Both the position numbers and the translations under genes were made by a program. Below are positions 25,696 through 37,169 of a stretch of DNA of 64,000 bases, piece after piece. Under the pieces are notes generated by a model. It saw only the letters and a program-made list of their open reading frames with translations, was not told the DNA's origin and made no database searches. Source of the DNA: Nicotiana tabacum (lineage: Eukaryota; Streptophyta; Magnoliopsida; Solanales; Solanaceae); assembly GCF_000715075.1 (NCBI RefSeq), contig NC_134082.1:58367466-58431465 (forward strand), written 5' to 3'. Positions within the stretch are counted from its first letter, which is position 1. The number at the start of each line of letters is the position of its first letter.

Positions 25696-26627
25696 TTCAG
25701 TGGTGCCTCATCTGGAGGCAAGAGTACTTTTGCTAAAGGCCATCCTCCTAGGCCATTTCAGTCAGCGCTTCAGGCATCTCACACTGCTTCGTGGAGTTGT
25801 GGACCTTATGTATCTCATGCTGGGGAGCCAGCCTACAGTGCATCATTAGCTCTTATTACTGCACCTTCGATCCAGAGCTATCATCGTGGTTATCCGGCCC
25901 ATTTGGGTCAGCTTCAGCTTCCGCATCCACAATAGCAGGATGGGTGTTTTGAGTGTGGAGGTACTGCTCATATCAGGAGATTCTGTCCGAGATTAATGAG
26001 TGGCATGCCATAACAGAGTTCTCGTGTCATGGTTCTGGCACCGGTTGCTTCACCGCCCGCTCAGCCAGCTAGAGACAGGGGTCAGGCAGCTAGAGGTGGA
26101 GGTCAAGCCATTAGAGGCGGAGACCAGGCTGTTAGAGGTGGAGGTCAGCCATCTAGAGGCCGTTCGAGAGACAAAGGTTAGGGTAGTTGGGCCCAGCCCT
26201 AATTATATACATTCCCAGCAAGACCTAAGGCCGAGTCATGTAACACCGTTATCACAGGTATTGTTCCAATTTTCCATAAAGATGCTTCAGTTCTATTTGA
26301 TCTGGGCTCTACTTATTCCTCCATGTCATCCTAATTTGCTTCATATCTAGTTATGCCTCATGATTCTTTGAGTGCTCCTGTGTATGTGTCCATGCATGTG
26401 GGAGATTCTATTGTTGTAGGTCGTGTCTATCGCTTGTGTGTGATTACTAATGGAAGTCTTGAGACTAGTGTAGATCTCCTACTTCTTGATATGGTAGACT
26501 TTGATGTTATTTTGGGCATGAATTGGCTGTCACCTTATCAATATTGGAATGTCACGCCAAGATGATGACCTTAGCCATATGGGGTTTGCCTCGATTAGAG
26601 TGGAGAGGTACTCCTGGCCATTCTACC
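25696..26627 (+). pseudogene. Outer gypsy element: gag zinc knuckle and protease
   Basis: This continues the gag broken at 4022. A CCHC zinc knuckle is readable as CFECGGTAHIRRFC (near 25947-25990). It is followed by a GGQAARGGG-like linker, then an aspartic protease with LFDLGSTYSS (near 26295-26325) and a DVILGMNWLSPY run (near 26505-26540). Frameshifts and stops separate the parts. The coding sequence is cut at 26627 by an inverted LTR. Together with 3440-4022 and 29475-32340 it forms one dead chromovirus-type element. Confidence 0.75.
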
Positions 26628-29414
26628 TGTCACGACCCAAAATCCACTAAGGGCCGTGATGGCACAAGCCAACCAAAATACTTAATTAAATTCTCATTTT
26701 TAATATTTCTTAAATCACTTCTTTTATGCGTTTAAACAATACATAGTAAATTCCACTGAATAAATAATGAAACATTTAAGAACTTTTAAAATTTCTGAAT
26801 AAACCCATAGACATCCCAGAACCCGGTGACACAAGTGCATGAGCGTTTTCTAAGAAATAATATAATACAATACCATCCAGAATACAATATTGGACAGAAA
26901 ATAAACACAGTAATCCGAAAGAGACTTGCTGGCTATGGGCCGTCTTGGGAAATGTAGCTCACCTAAGTTTCCAGATCAACCATGATGCGGCGCGTACTAG
27001 GCCACTAGAGATGCATGTGCTTGTGCAATAAAAATGCACAAAAGTGTAGTATGAGTACGAAAACAGCATGTACCCAATGAGTATCTCGTCTAATCTCAAA
27101 GACGTAGAGACGAGAGGTTGACTTCGACACTTGCTAGTGGTCCAATAGTAATGCGATGAATCACAAATTTATTAAGAACAACAGTAAATTAAAATAAGTC
27201 ACGAAACAGGTAAAATTTCCTTTTTATTCAAAGTCTTCGGATTCATAATCCATTAGTTAAAAATTATCTCAAGTCGGGGAGAGCAAATATCAACATCAAT
27301 AAATCTCAAGGCAAGCAATACAAGCATGTGCAAATCATGTTGAGGTCGTACATCCCGATCCAACAATATTTAAATTGTCCACTGCCAGAGGGTCGAATGA
27401 CGCAAACCATAGATGCATCTATTTAATCTGCCGAGGCATTCGGCACGTTCCAGAATTTAAACACGCACAGACAATCAATCAAGAAGTCATCAGGAAACAT
27501 TTATCCAAAGAACACCAATTCTCCTTTAACAATTTAGAAAAATGAAGTTTAATTCTTTTTAGAAATCCATTTACCAATTCGATAGGATTTAAGCAATCAA
27601 CTGTCAATAAGGTTACAAATATTCCAAGTATAGTATGTTTTTGGGTCCTACACTACCCGGACAATAGCATAATAGTAGCTACGCACGGACTCTCGTCACC
27701 TCGTGTGTACGTAGCCCCCACAAATAGGAGCACATAACCAATTATTTCACATATGGGGATAATTCCCTCTTACAAGGTTAAAGAGGAGACTGACCTCACT
27801 CCGAAGATCCATAACCGGCCTTCCACGCCCTTCCGAAGATTCAAATCGATGCACAATGCTCCAAAACTAGCCAATAATTATACAAATCCATTAATATATG
27901 TTCAATTACTCATTTAAATCCGATTTATAACAATTCCTAACCCCGATCGAAAAGTTGACAAAATTGCCCTCGGGCCTACGTGCCCGGATTCTTAAATTTT
28001 TCGAAGATAAACTTTACCCATAACCTCAAGAACTCAAATATATAATTACACTCAACTTTATACCCAAAATCGTGGTCAAATTCCAAGAATATCATTTTTT
28101 TAGGTTTTCCCTCAAACCCCAAGTTTCTACAAATTTCATGCTCAAATCCGTACATAATCAATGTATTTAACTCAAGATAGGCAGGGATAGCTTACCTTAT
28201 CATTGATGATGAAAACCCCCTCTTGAAACCCTCCAAGAATTGCCCAAGCCAAGATAAAATGAGAGAAAATGGCCAAATCCCGATTTTTAAAAAACTCACT
28301 ACCTCCAGTCCTTTCGTACCTGCGGTCTATTGACCGTTTCTGAGGTCCTGCAGGTGCGGACCAATTGCCACTTCTGTGGTCTTCCCCCAAGACTTCAACT
28401 TCCGCATCTGCGCTTCTCCTTCCGCAGGTGCGGTCCTGCATCTGCGGCAAAATGACCGCATCTGCGGTCTCAGCCTAGCCGTCCATTTCTAGTTCTACAG
28501 CTCCGCATCTGCGGCCCTCGTTTCGCAGGTGAGGTTACACCAGCAACCAGCAACTTCAGCCTTCTCCAAAATTCCATTTTCGATCCGTTAACCATCCGGA
28601 ATCCACCCGAGACCCCTGGGACCCCAACCAATCATACCAACCAGTCCCAAAACAAATTACGGACTTGCTCGAGGCCTCAAATCATATCAAATAATGCTAA
28701 AATCATGAATCGACCTCCAATCCAAGCTATATGAACTTTAGAATCTCAAACTTCTATTTTCGATGTTTAAACCTATCAAATCACGTCCGATTGACTTCAA
28801 ATTTTGCACACAAGTCATATTCGACATTACAGACCAACTCCCACTTTCAAAATCGGATTCCGAACCCGATATCAAAAAGTCCACTTCCGGTCAAACTTCT
28901 CAAAAACCTTCAATTTTCTATGTTTAGCCAAATGACTCCAAAATTACCCACGGACCTCCGAATTCACTTCCGATCGTGCTCCCAATACCATAATCACCAT
29001 ATGGAGCTATTCCCAGACTCAAAATCCCAAAAGGACATCAATAACACTGAAATGCACTTCAACCCAAACTTATGAAATTTCTTCCAAAATGCTAACTTCC
29101 ACAATAGGTGCCAAAACGCTCCCGGGTCATCCAAAACCCGATCCGGGCATATGCCCAAGTCCGAAAACATCATACAAACCTACTGGAACCTTCAGATCCC
29201 GATTCTGAGATCATTTACTCTGAAATCCAATCTTAGTCAATTCTTTCAACTTAAAGCTTCCAAAATGAGAATTCTCTTTCCAAATCAACTCCGGACTTCC
29301 TGAAATTCAATTACGACGATGCATACAAGTCATAATACCTGAAGTGAAGTTGTTCATGGCCTCAAACTGCTAAACGATGCGCTAGAGCTCAAAACGATCG
29401 GTCGGGCCGTTACA
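26628..29414 (-). mobile_element. Inverted Tekay-like LTR inside the outer pol
   Basis: On the minus strand the block runs from TGTAACGGCCCGACCG (29414) to GGGTCGTGACA (26628), the start and end style of the Tekay-like LTR at 32460-35266. Minus-strand sequence just upstream (29415-29470) includes a purine-rich GATTGGGGATT, so this is probably the 3' LTR of a truncated element, not a clean solo LTR. No matching 5-bp duplication is visible. The CG-rich GCATCTGCGG-type repeats at 28310-28530 are part of the LTR. Confidence 0.7.
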
Positions 29415-29474
29415 AATCCCCAATCGAAACTCAAATTCTTGACCTAAGAACTTTTCCCCAATTTTCATACATAT

Positions 29475-32340
29475 TTGGCCTATGTTTGTGATTCCAGTGT
29501 AGAGGTTCCTTCCATGGATTCAGTACCTGTTGTGCGTGAGTTTCAAGAGGTGTTTCCTGCAGATCTGTCGGGGATCCCACCAGACAGAGATATTGACTTC
29601 TGTATTAATTTGACTCTACTCGGCCCTTTTCCATTCTACCACATCGTATGGCCCAGCCGGATTTGAAAGAATTGAAGAAGCAGTTGCAAGATTTGCTTGA
29701 TAAGGGATTCATTAGACCTAGTGTCTCATCCTGGAGTGTGGCGGTGTTGTTCGTGAAGAATAAATATAGGTCGATGAGGATGTTTATAGATTATCGGCAT
29801 TTGAACAAGGCCACTATCAAGAACAAGTATCTGTTGCCGAGGATTGGTGACTTATTTGATCAGTTTCGAGGTGCCAAAGTGTTTTCAAAGATTGATTTGA
29901 GGTCTAGCTACCATCAGTCGAATATTAGGGCATCGCATGTCCCTAAGATAACTTTTTGGACTCGGTATGGCATTATGAATTCCTAGTGATGTTATTTGGG
30001 TTGACAAATGCCCCAACAACATTTATGGATGTGATGAACCAGTTATTCAAGCCCTATTTTGGATTCTTTTGTAATCGTATTCATTGATGATATCTTGATC
30101 TAATATCAAAGTCGAAAGGAGCATGAGCAGCATCTCCGGATTGTACTTTAGACTCTAAGGGATAATTAGTTATATGCCAAATTTTCAAAGTGTGAGTTTT
30201 GGTTAGACTCAGTTTCCTTTTTGGGGCATGTTGTATCGGCAGAGGGCATAAAAGTGGATCCTAAGATGATTGAGGCAGTTCAGAACTGGCCTAGACCTAC
30301 TTCAGCTACAGAGATTCGTAGTTTCCTAGGTTTGATGGCTTATTATCACCAGATCGTGGAGAGGTTTTCGTCCATAACAGCCCCATTTACTAGATTGACC
30401 TAGAAGGGTTCTCCATTCAAGTGGTCGTATGAGTATGGGTTGAGCTTTCAGAATCTCAAGACTGCTTTGACTGCGGCGCCAGTGTTGGTATTGCCCACAG
30501 GTTTAGGATCTTACACGGTGTATTGTGATGCATCTTTTACTAGGCTCGGTACAGTATTAATGCAGGATGGCAGGGTGATTGCATATGCATCGCGGTAGTT
30601 GAAGGTTCATGAGAAAAATTACCATGTTAATGACCTAGAGTTGGAAGTCATTGTTCATGCGCTGAAGAATTGGAGGCATTACCTCTACGAAGTATTGTGT
30701 GAGGTGTTCATGGATCATTGGAGTCTACAGTATTTATTCAAGCAAAAGGATCTCAACTTTAGGTGGATAAGGTGTTTGTAGCTGTTGAAAGACTATGATA
30801 TCACCATTTTGTATCATCCCGGGAATGACAATGTGGTAGACGATGCCTTGAGTAGAAAGGTTGTATGGGTAGCCTTGTGTATATTCTAGTTGGGGTGAGG
30901 TCGTTAGCATCATATGTTCAGCCTTTGGCCAACCAGTTTGCAAGGTTAGATGTTTCGGAGACAGTCGTGTTCTAGCTTGAACGATCTCTCGATCTTCTTT
31001 GTATGAGTGCATCAGAGAGAGTTAGTATGACGAACCCCATTTTCTTGTCCTTAAGGACACGGTGAGGCATGGTGGTTCCAAGCAGGTTACTGTTGGAGAT
31101 GATGGGGTTTTGCGGATGTAGGGTTGGATTTGCGTGCACAATATGGATGGGCTTCATGAGTTAATTATTGAGGAAGCCCACTGTTCTCCATATTTCATTC
31201 ATCCGGGTGCCGCCAAGATGTATCAGGACTTCTAGCAGCATTATTGGTGGAGGAGAATGAAGAAGGATATAGTTACATGTGTGGCTCAATGTCTAAATTG
31301 TCAGCAAGTAATGTACGAGCATCAGAGGCTCAAGATTCCTGAGAGGAAATAGGAGCGTATTACCATGAATTTTGTTGTTGGGATCCCACAGACTAAATGG
31401 AAGTTCAACGCGGTATGTGTCATTGTGGACAGGTTGACCAAGTCGGCACATTTTATTTTAGTAGCAATTACCTATTCTTCAGAGCGGTTAGCCGAGATCT
31501 ACATCCGTGAAATCATTCGTCTTCATGGTGTGCCTGTGTCTATCATTTCTGATAGAGGTACGCAGTTCACTTCACACTTCTAAAGGGTTGTACAACGTGA
31601 GTTAGGCACACGAGTTGAGTTGAGTATAACATTTCAACCCCAGACAGACAGGTAGTCTGAGCGCACCATTCAGATATTGGAGGATATACTTTGCACTTGC
31701 GTTATAGATCTCGGGGGTTCTTGGGATCAGTTCGTGTTGCTTGTGGAGTTTGACTATAACAAAAGCTACCATTCAAGTATTCAGATGGCCCCCTATAAGG
31801 CATCATACAGGAGGCCGTGTCATTCGCTATTTGGTTGGTTCGAGCCGGGAGAGGCTCAGTTGTTGGGTACCGATTTGGTTCACGATGCCTTGGAAAATGT
31901 CAAAATGATTCAGGATCAACTTCGCACAGTTCAGTATAGGAAGAAAAGTTATGCCAACTGTAGAGTTTGTGATGTTGCATTCATGGTTGGAGAGAGGGTA
32001 TTACTCCGGGTTTCACCCATGAAGGGTGTGATAAGGTTCATAAAAAAGGGCAAGTTGATACTAGGTATAACAGACCCTTTGAGATTCTTGAGAGAGTGGG
32101 GGAGGTGGCCTATTGACTGGCATTTCCACCTAGTTTATCAGCGGTCCATCCTGTGTTCAATGTGTCCATGCTCTGGAAGTATCACAGCGATCCATCACAA
32201 GTGTTAGATTTCAACTCAGTCCAATTGGACAAGGATTTGACTTATGAAGAGGAGCCGGTGGCCATTCTAGCCCGGCAGGTTCGGAAGTTGAGGTCTAAGA
32301 GTTATCCTTCAGTTCAAGCGTAGTGGAGAGGTCAGTCGAT
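29475..32340 (+). pseudogene. Outer gypsy element: RT, RNase H, integrase, chromodomain-like tail
   Basis: Successive plus-strand frames give RT ([18 protein letters not shown] near 29780-29840; FIDDIL near 30083), RNase H (YCDASFTRLG near 30520), the H2C2 zinc site (near 31198-31310), the integrase core (VIVDRLTKSAHF near 31420; IISDRGTQFTSHF near 31540) and a C-terminal stretch with EEEPVAILARQVRKLRSK near 32245. That last motif is the chromodomain-like tail of Tekay elements. About a dozen stops and several frameshifts break the frame. Two integrase Asp residues remain, unlike in the nested Tat element. Confidence 0.85.
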
Positions 32341-32459
32341 CAAGTTAGCTATGTGGGAGTCTGAGTCCGACATGCGAAGCAGATACCCACGCCTTTTCAC
32401 CAGTCTAGGTATGTTTCTATATCTGTTCAAGGATGAACGTTTATTTTAGAGGTAGAGAA

Positions 32460-35266
32460 TGTGATGACCTGATAGGTCACTTAAAGCCTTTATTTCTATG
32501 TTCCAAGACCTTGAATAGTTTTATTTAGCCTTCCTTGATTTACGTGCACATTTCATGTCTTTTCCGAAAAGTTTTTATGTGGAAAATTTTAGAAAATGTG
32601 AAATTTTGCCTTAAAACTCATTTGAATTGACTACGGTCAACGTTTTATGTAAACGGTCCCGGGTCGATATTTTGACGGTCCTAGTAAGTACGTACGTATC
32701 ATGATTTGGGACTCGGTTGGATGCCCAGAATCAAATTCGGAAGTCCCTAACTTGATTTAATGTGATTTGTTGAAAACTAGTAATTTGAAGGTTTAAATAA
32801 TTTTTAAGTTTTGACCGTAAGTTGACTTTGTTGCTACCGGGTTCGAATTTCGGATTCAGAACTTGGTATAGGTTCATTTCATTATTTATGACTTGTAAGC
32901 AAAATTTGATGTAAAAGTTGATTTGACGTGATTCGGATGTCCGATTGTAAATTTGCATGTTCTTGAGTTTCTTTGAAAATATCATTCTTTTTTATGTTCG
33001 ATTCATAGTTCTATGTGTTATTTTGGTATTTCTATCACACGTTCAAGTTCGTATAATGTTAATACACTTGTATGCATATTTAGTTTGGAGCCCGAGGGGC
33101 TCGGGTAAGTTTCGGATAGACTACGGAGTGTTTTTTGAACTTAGACAATTGTTGGTTCCGAGTTTTTCTGATATCTGGTGCATCCTTCTTCGCGATTGCG
33201 AATAGTAACCTGTGTTGAGGTGGAATTTTCTCTATGCAAACACGAGGCTTAGGTCGCGAAGTAAAGCACTGGTGGGATCAACCTTCGCGAAAGCTACAAA
33301 AGCTACTCGAAGGACAGGGGCAAAGCCATAGCGAACACCTAGGGATCTTGCGAACTAGTGCTTTAAAATGTTCCAAAGATGGGATTTTCTTCATTTTTCA
33401 CCATTTTCACATTAGAGCTCAACCTAGAGGCGATTTGGAAGAGAAATTTCATCCCCACTTCGTAGGTTAGTATATTTTAACTCGTTTTCTTTTATTTCGA
33501 TCAACACCCATTGATTTTTAACCTTAATATATGCTCTTTCATTGATTTAGACCTCAAATTGAAATCGGATTTCAAAACTAATCACATAATTGGGCTCGGG
33601 CGTGAATGGATAATTGGATTTTGGTCTGAATCTTGTGTATCGACCAAGCGGACCCGGGGGTTGAATTTTGTTAACCTTTTTGGAAAAAGTGTAAAGATCT
33701 TTACTCTATCTATTGTAATTGATTTTTCTAGCATTGTTTGATGATATTAAGTCGATTTTGGTTAGATTCGATTGGTTTGGAGGCAAATTTTAGAGGAAAG
33801 GCCCCTATTGAGGTTTGATTTGATTGCGGAGCGAGGCAAGTGCTATGTCTAACCTTGATTTGAGGGAATTAGTTACCCGTGAACTATATGTTATGTGCAT
33901 TATGTGTGTAGTTGTATATATGCAAGGTGACGAGTGTATCTACGCTATCAAAATAATTATTTTCATGTCTTCTCTTATTTCATGAAATTATCTTATTCCA
34001 TGTCTTAACTGTTACATGCTTTAATTGCTTTTATGACGTAACTTGTTACTTGTCATTAATTATTCTTGTATTGAAATGCTCGTTCCTTCCATGAGTCCAT
34101 GATTAACTGCTACTTGCCTTAATTGTCTTACTTGTACACTTTATCTGTCACATACTTGGCTTGTTTAGCTGATGTTGTATTATTTGAGCCTTTCTTTGAT
34201 TAGTGTGTGGTTCCTTTATTGTTTTTCTTTCATATTTTTTAATCGTAGAGAATCTTGCGAATTGAGATGTTGCGTTGCTTTCATTTATTGAATTTGTTTA
34301 TGGATCGGGTTGTATGCCACAATGGTTCTGATATGGTGGAATAAGGGAGGATTTTGATATTGATATGGTGGGATCGAATTGCATGCTGCAATGATTGTTT
34401 ACGTATTCATGATATTGATGAAATTATGACATGGTAAAATAAGGGAGGATTATCTATTGATTAGGATGATATTGTAGGTTCGGGTTGTATACCACAACAG
34501 ATTTTATATGTGATTCTTGATATTGATATGGTGAAATAAGGAAGGATTGTGTGTGTACGGTGGAATTGGGTTACGCGCCGCAACGGATTGTGTGTGTTAT
34601 ATTCATTGTTGTTATTGTGTTGATTTCCAGTGTTGTTACATGAAATTGTGAGATCGATTATTTCGGGTTCTCTAATTACAAGAATTGAGTTCCTTTTTAT
34701 AAGTTAACTGCCTTACTTTTCATGTTTTCCTTTCGTATTATTATTATTATACTACGTACAGGTTATTGTAAGCGACCCACCTTAGCCTTGTCACTACTTC
34801 GTCCAGGTTAGGCTCTGCACTACAGAGTACATGGGGTCGGTTGTACTCATACTACACTCTGTACTTCTTGTGCAGATTTTGGAGACGGTCCTAGCAGCGG
34901 TCAGTAGATTGCTCAGATTCGGTGCTTGACAAAGACTTGAGGTATAGCTGCACAACGTTCGTAGCCCTGAAGTCCCCTTCTACATTACTCTAGTCGTTTA
35001 TTTCGTTTCAGACAGTTATGCTTTCATTCAGACTATTACTTGTAGTACTTTAGATGTTCGTGTATTCGTGACACCAGTTCTGGGATTTGTATTTGGATAT
35101 TGCCGTTTATCAAATTTATCTACTTTATTTTAGTTTATTTAGCTTATTGATTTTTATTTGACTTGAATATTAAAAATGGTTAATAACTACATCTAACGAT
35201 GGCTTGCCTAGCAAGTGAAATGTCACGCGCTATCACGGTCTGAGTTGGGAATTCCGGATCGTGACA
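32460..35266 (+). mobile_element. 3' LTR of the outer Tekay-type element (2807 bp)
   Basis: Begins TGTGATGACCTG after the purine-rich AGAGGTAGAGAA and ends GGATCGTGACA. It carries CG-rich TTCGCGAA stretches (about 33190-33310) shared in style with 4371-6875. No gene is present; plus-strand open frames such as 33234-33470 are chance. Confidence 0.72.
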
Positions 35267-36720
35267 TTTAGTTAATTGAATGGCCATCAATTACCGATTC
35301 CTATTTATTATGCGTTACTTGAGAAAGGGTGTATATTTAGGAAGTTGTTGTACAACGTTACTCCTAAAGTATATGAGAGATCAATAAGGATGGTTTAAAG
35401 GTGAGATAGCGATAACGAAACCTTGACGTGATCACAGTAAGCGACAAGAAGAAGAGAAACCAGTGTAATTCGAGAGAGTGTGTCTAGTAAATTGTCGTAG
35501 TTACTTGAAAGATAAGCACAATAATTTAAGTGCTTATGATCCTTAGAGAATAATTTGGCAAAATTATATGGGATATAACGGGAAGGATTCCGACAATTGG
35601 GAAAATCATGTTCTAGGCTTTCTCGTTCTTGTTTACAAAACTTAGTTTTACTAGTAATATTTTATTGCATTTTTATTACTTATTTTTAGTATTAAAATAC
35701 CAACAACGCGATATTTTATAACTTCTGAAAATTGATTATTTGAATTTGTGTGGGACAAATAGTGGTATATAATAGGTTAATTCTTTGTGGGATTCGACTC
35801 CGAACTCTTAAACCGGATTATATTTCCAATGACCGCTTAGTCCTCATTAGTCATAGTTGGGCATGATTATAACACCAATTCAAAAAGACCCACCTTATCT
35901 TATTCAATACTTTATAAGGACCAACAATGAAGTTTTGAGCTTTTAACATCAAATCACTAAATCGGTGTTTGAACTAAAACTTTATGCGTAAATTATTAAC
36001 ATTCAAATGATTCTAACAATAATGGATCATTAACCTTCTAATTTCCACCACCAAACAAGAATTTTAAGCTTTAAATATTGAAGAACTATGTTGTTCTAAG
36101 TTCAAAATGAGGCTATTTGCTAAGACTAGTAAAAACGAGGACATTCCGGCAAGACCAGTCCAGTTGGGGGATACGCAATGCAATTTTTTGTGTGATCTGT
36201 TTATTGTGAAACAAGATATTTTTTTTCCTTTTTAGCCCAATTTAGCGCAAGGTATCCACTTTTAGGACCAATGTTTAAGTCTTACTCAGTCTTAGCATGC
36301 GCTTGCAAAATATTTAATGTTTAGCCACAATCAAAAGCAGGCAAATATCGCTTCTTCTTCTCTGCTTCCTCAAAACTTTAGAACAATATGTTCATTTTTA
36401 ATGTTCAAAACATCAGGACGCTAAATCATAAGTTCAGTTTTCAATTCAGAACTTGAAGATATTATGTCCTTAAGTTCAAGTTTTTAGTTCAAAACTTCAA
36501 GATATTGTGTCATTAATCTCATTTTTTCAGTTCAAAACTTTAGGACAATGTGTTGTTGAGTTTAGTTTTACAATTCAAACTTCAAATTTAATGTCCTAAA
36601 TTCAACCTTTTCAATTCAAATTTCAGTTCAAACTTGAGGCTTATGTTTTGGAAGTTCTAATTATGAAGTTCATGTAGTGCTTCAATTAACATGAACTACT
36701 TATGAAGGAAACCTCTATAA
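35267..36720. other. Intergenic, former 3' flank of the PRAF gene
   Basis: AT-rich with no supported coding region. The part next to 36721 was joined to the PRAF stop region before the copia insertion, so it may hold the gene's original 3' UTR and terminator on the minus strand. It also contains the degenerate repeat listed at 36360-36640. Confidence 0.5.
36360..36640. repeat. Degenerate TTCAAAACTT repeat
   Basis: Strings such as AGTTCAAAACTTCAAGATAT and TTCAGTTCAAAACTTTAGGA recur at roughly 55-65-base spacing about four to five times, with many differences. Origin unknown. Confidence 0.5.
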
Positions 36721-36725
36721 CTTAC
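36721..36725. repeat. Target-site duplication CTTAC, left of copia
   Basis: CTTAC directly precedes the 5' LTR (TGAAGG...). The same five bases follow the 3' LTR at 41627-41631 and, through the later duplication, again at 45960-45964. Confidence 0.9.
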
Positions 36726-36802
36726 TGAAGGTGTTGGTTTATGTTTAGTTAACAATGGCATGACAATTGGAAGAGTTGGTTGAAAGAGTTGGTGTGGATG
36801 CT

Positions 36803-36874
36803 AGGAGGAAGCTTCCTCCTTTGATGTCACCCATGACATCAAGAGGAGGTAGTTTGATGTCACCAATGACATCA
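36803..36874 (+). promoter_or_regulatory. U3 palindrome and paired CRE-like boxes of the copia LTR
   Basis: A perfect 18-bp palindrome, AGGAGGAAGCTTCCTCCT (36803-36820), is followed by two copies, 33 bp apart, of TGATGTCA-4 bp-TGACATCA (36822-36841 and 36855-36874). The half-boxes are one transition from the bZIP site TGACGTCA. They lie 20-70 bp upstream of the TATA box. Tandem U3 boxes drive stress-induced expression in Tnt1. The same role here is inference. Confidence 0.6.
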
Positions 36875-36892
36875 AGAGGAGGTATTTACCTC

Positions 36893-36900
36893 TATAAATA
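36893..36900 (+). promoter_or_regulatory. Copia LTR TATA box
   Basis: TATAAATA in CCTCTATAAATAGATGC, about 220 bp before the LTR end, at the usual U3 position. Confidence 0.75.
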
Positions 36901-37115
36901 GATGCACTCCTTCATTTGTAGAAACCATCCCAAAAATAATACAACACATTGTAGTGAGCAGAGAGTTAAGAGAGAAATTCTCTTAAGTGTAATTGGGAAC
37001 TCTCCCCTTCCTTTGTTAATATTAAAAAGGCAACTGTTCTTTGGTGGACGTAGGATTATTTTGATCCGAACCACGGTAAATCTTGTGTTCTTTCTTTTAC
37101 GTTTCCGCTAACAAT

Positions 37116-37127
37116 TGGTATCAGAGC
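37116..37127 (+). promoter_or_regulatory. Copia primer binding site (tRNA-iMet type)
   Basis: TGGTATCAGAGC starts two bases after the 5' LTR. This is the standard plant copia PBS, complementary to the 3' end of initiator tRNA-Met. Confidence 0.9.
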
Positions 37128-37169
37128 AACATGATTCTTTAACGATCCAAGGAGGAAGAACAAGCAAAG

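Larger units (their letters stand above)
36726..37113 (+). mobile_element. Copia 5' LTR
   Basis: Runs from TGAAGGTGTTGG to CCGCTAACA, 388 bp, equal in length to the 3' LTR at 41239-41626. It contains U3 repeats, a TATA box (36893-36900) and a leader. Confidence 0.93.

Noticed and set aside
26628..29414. Clean solo LTR with target-site duplication
   Set aside because: The 5-bp flanks (CTACC and AATCC) do not match, and purine-rich internal sequence remains at 29415-29470. A truncated element fits better.
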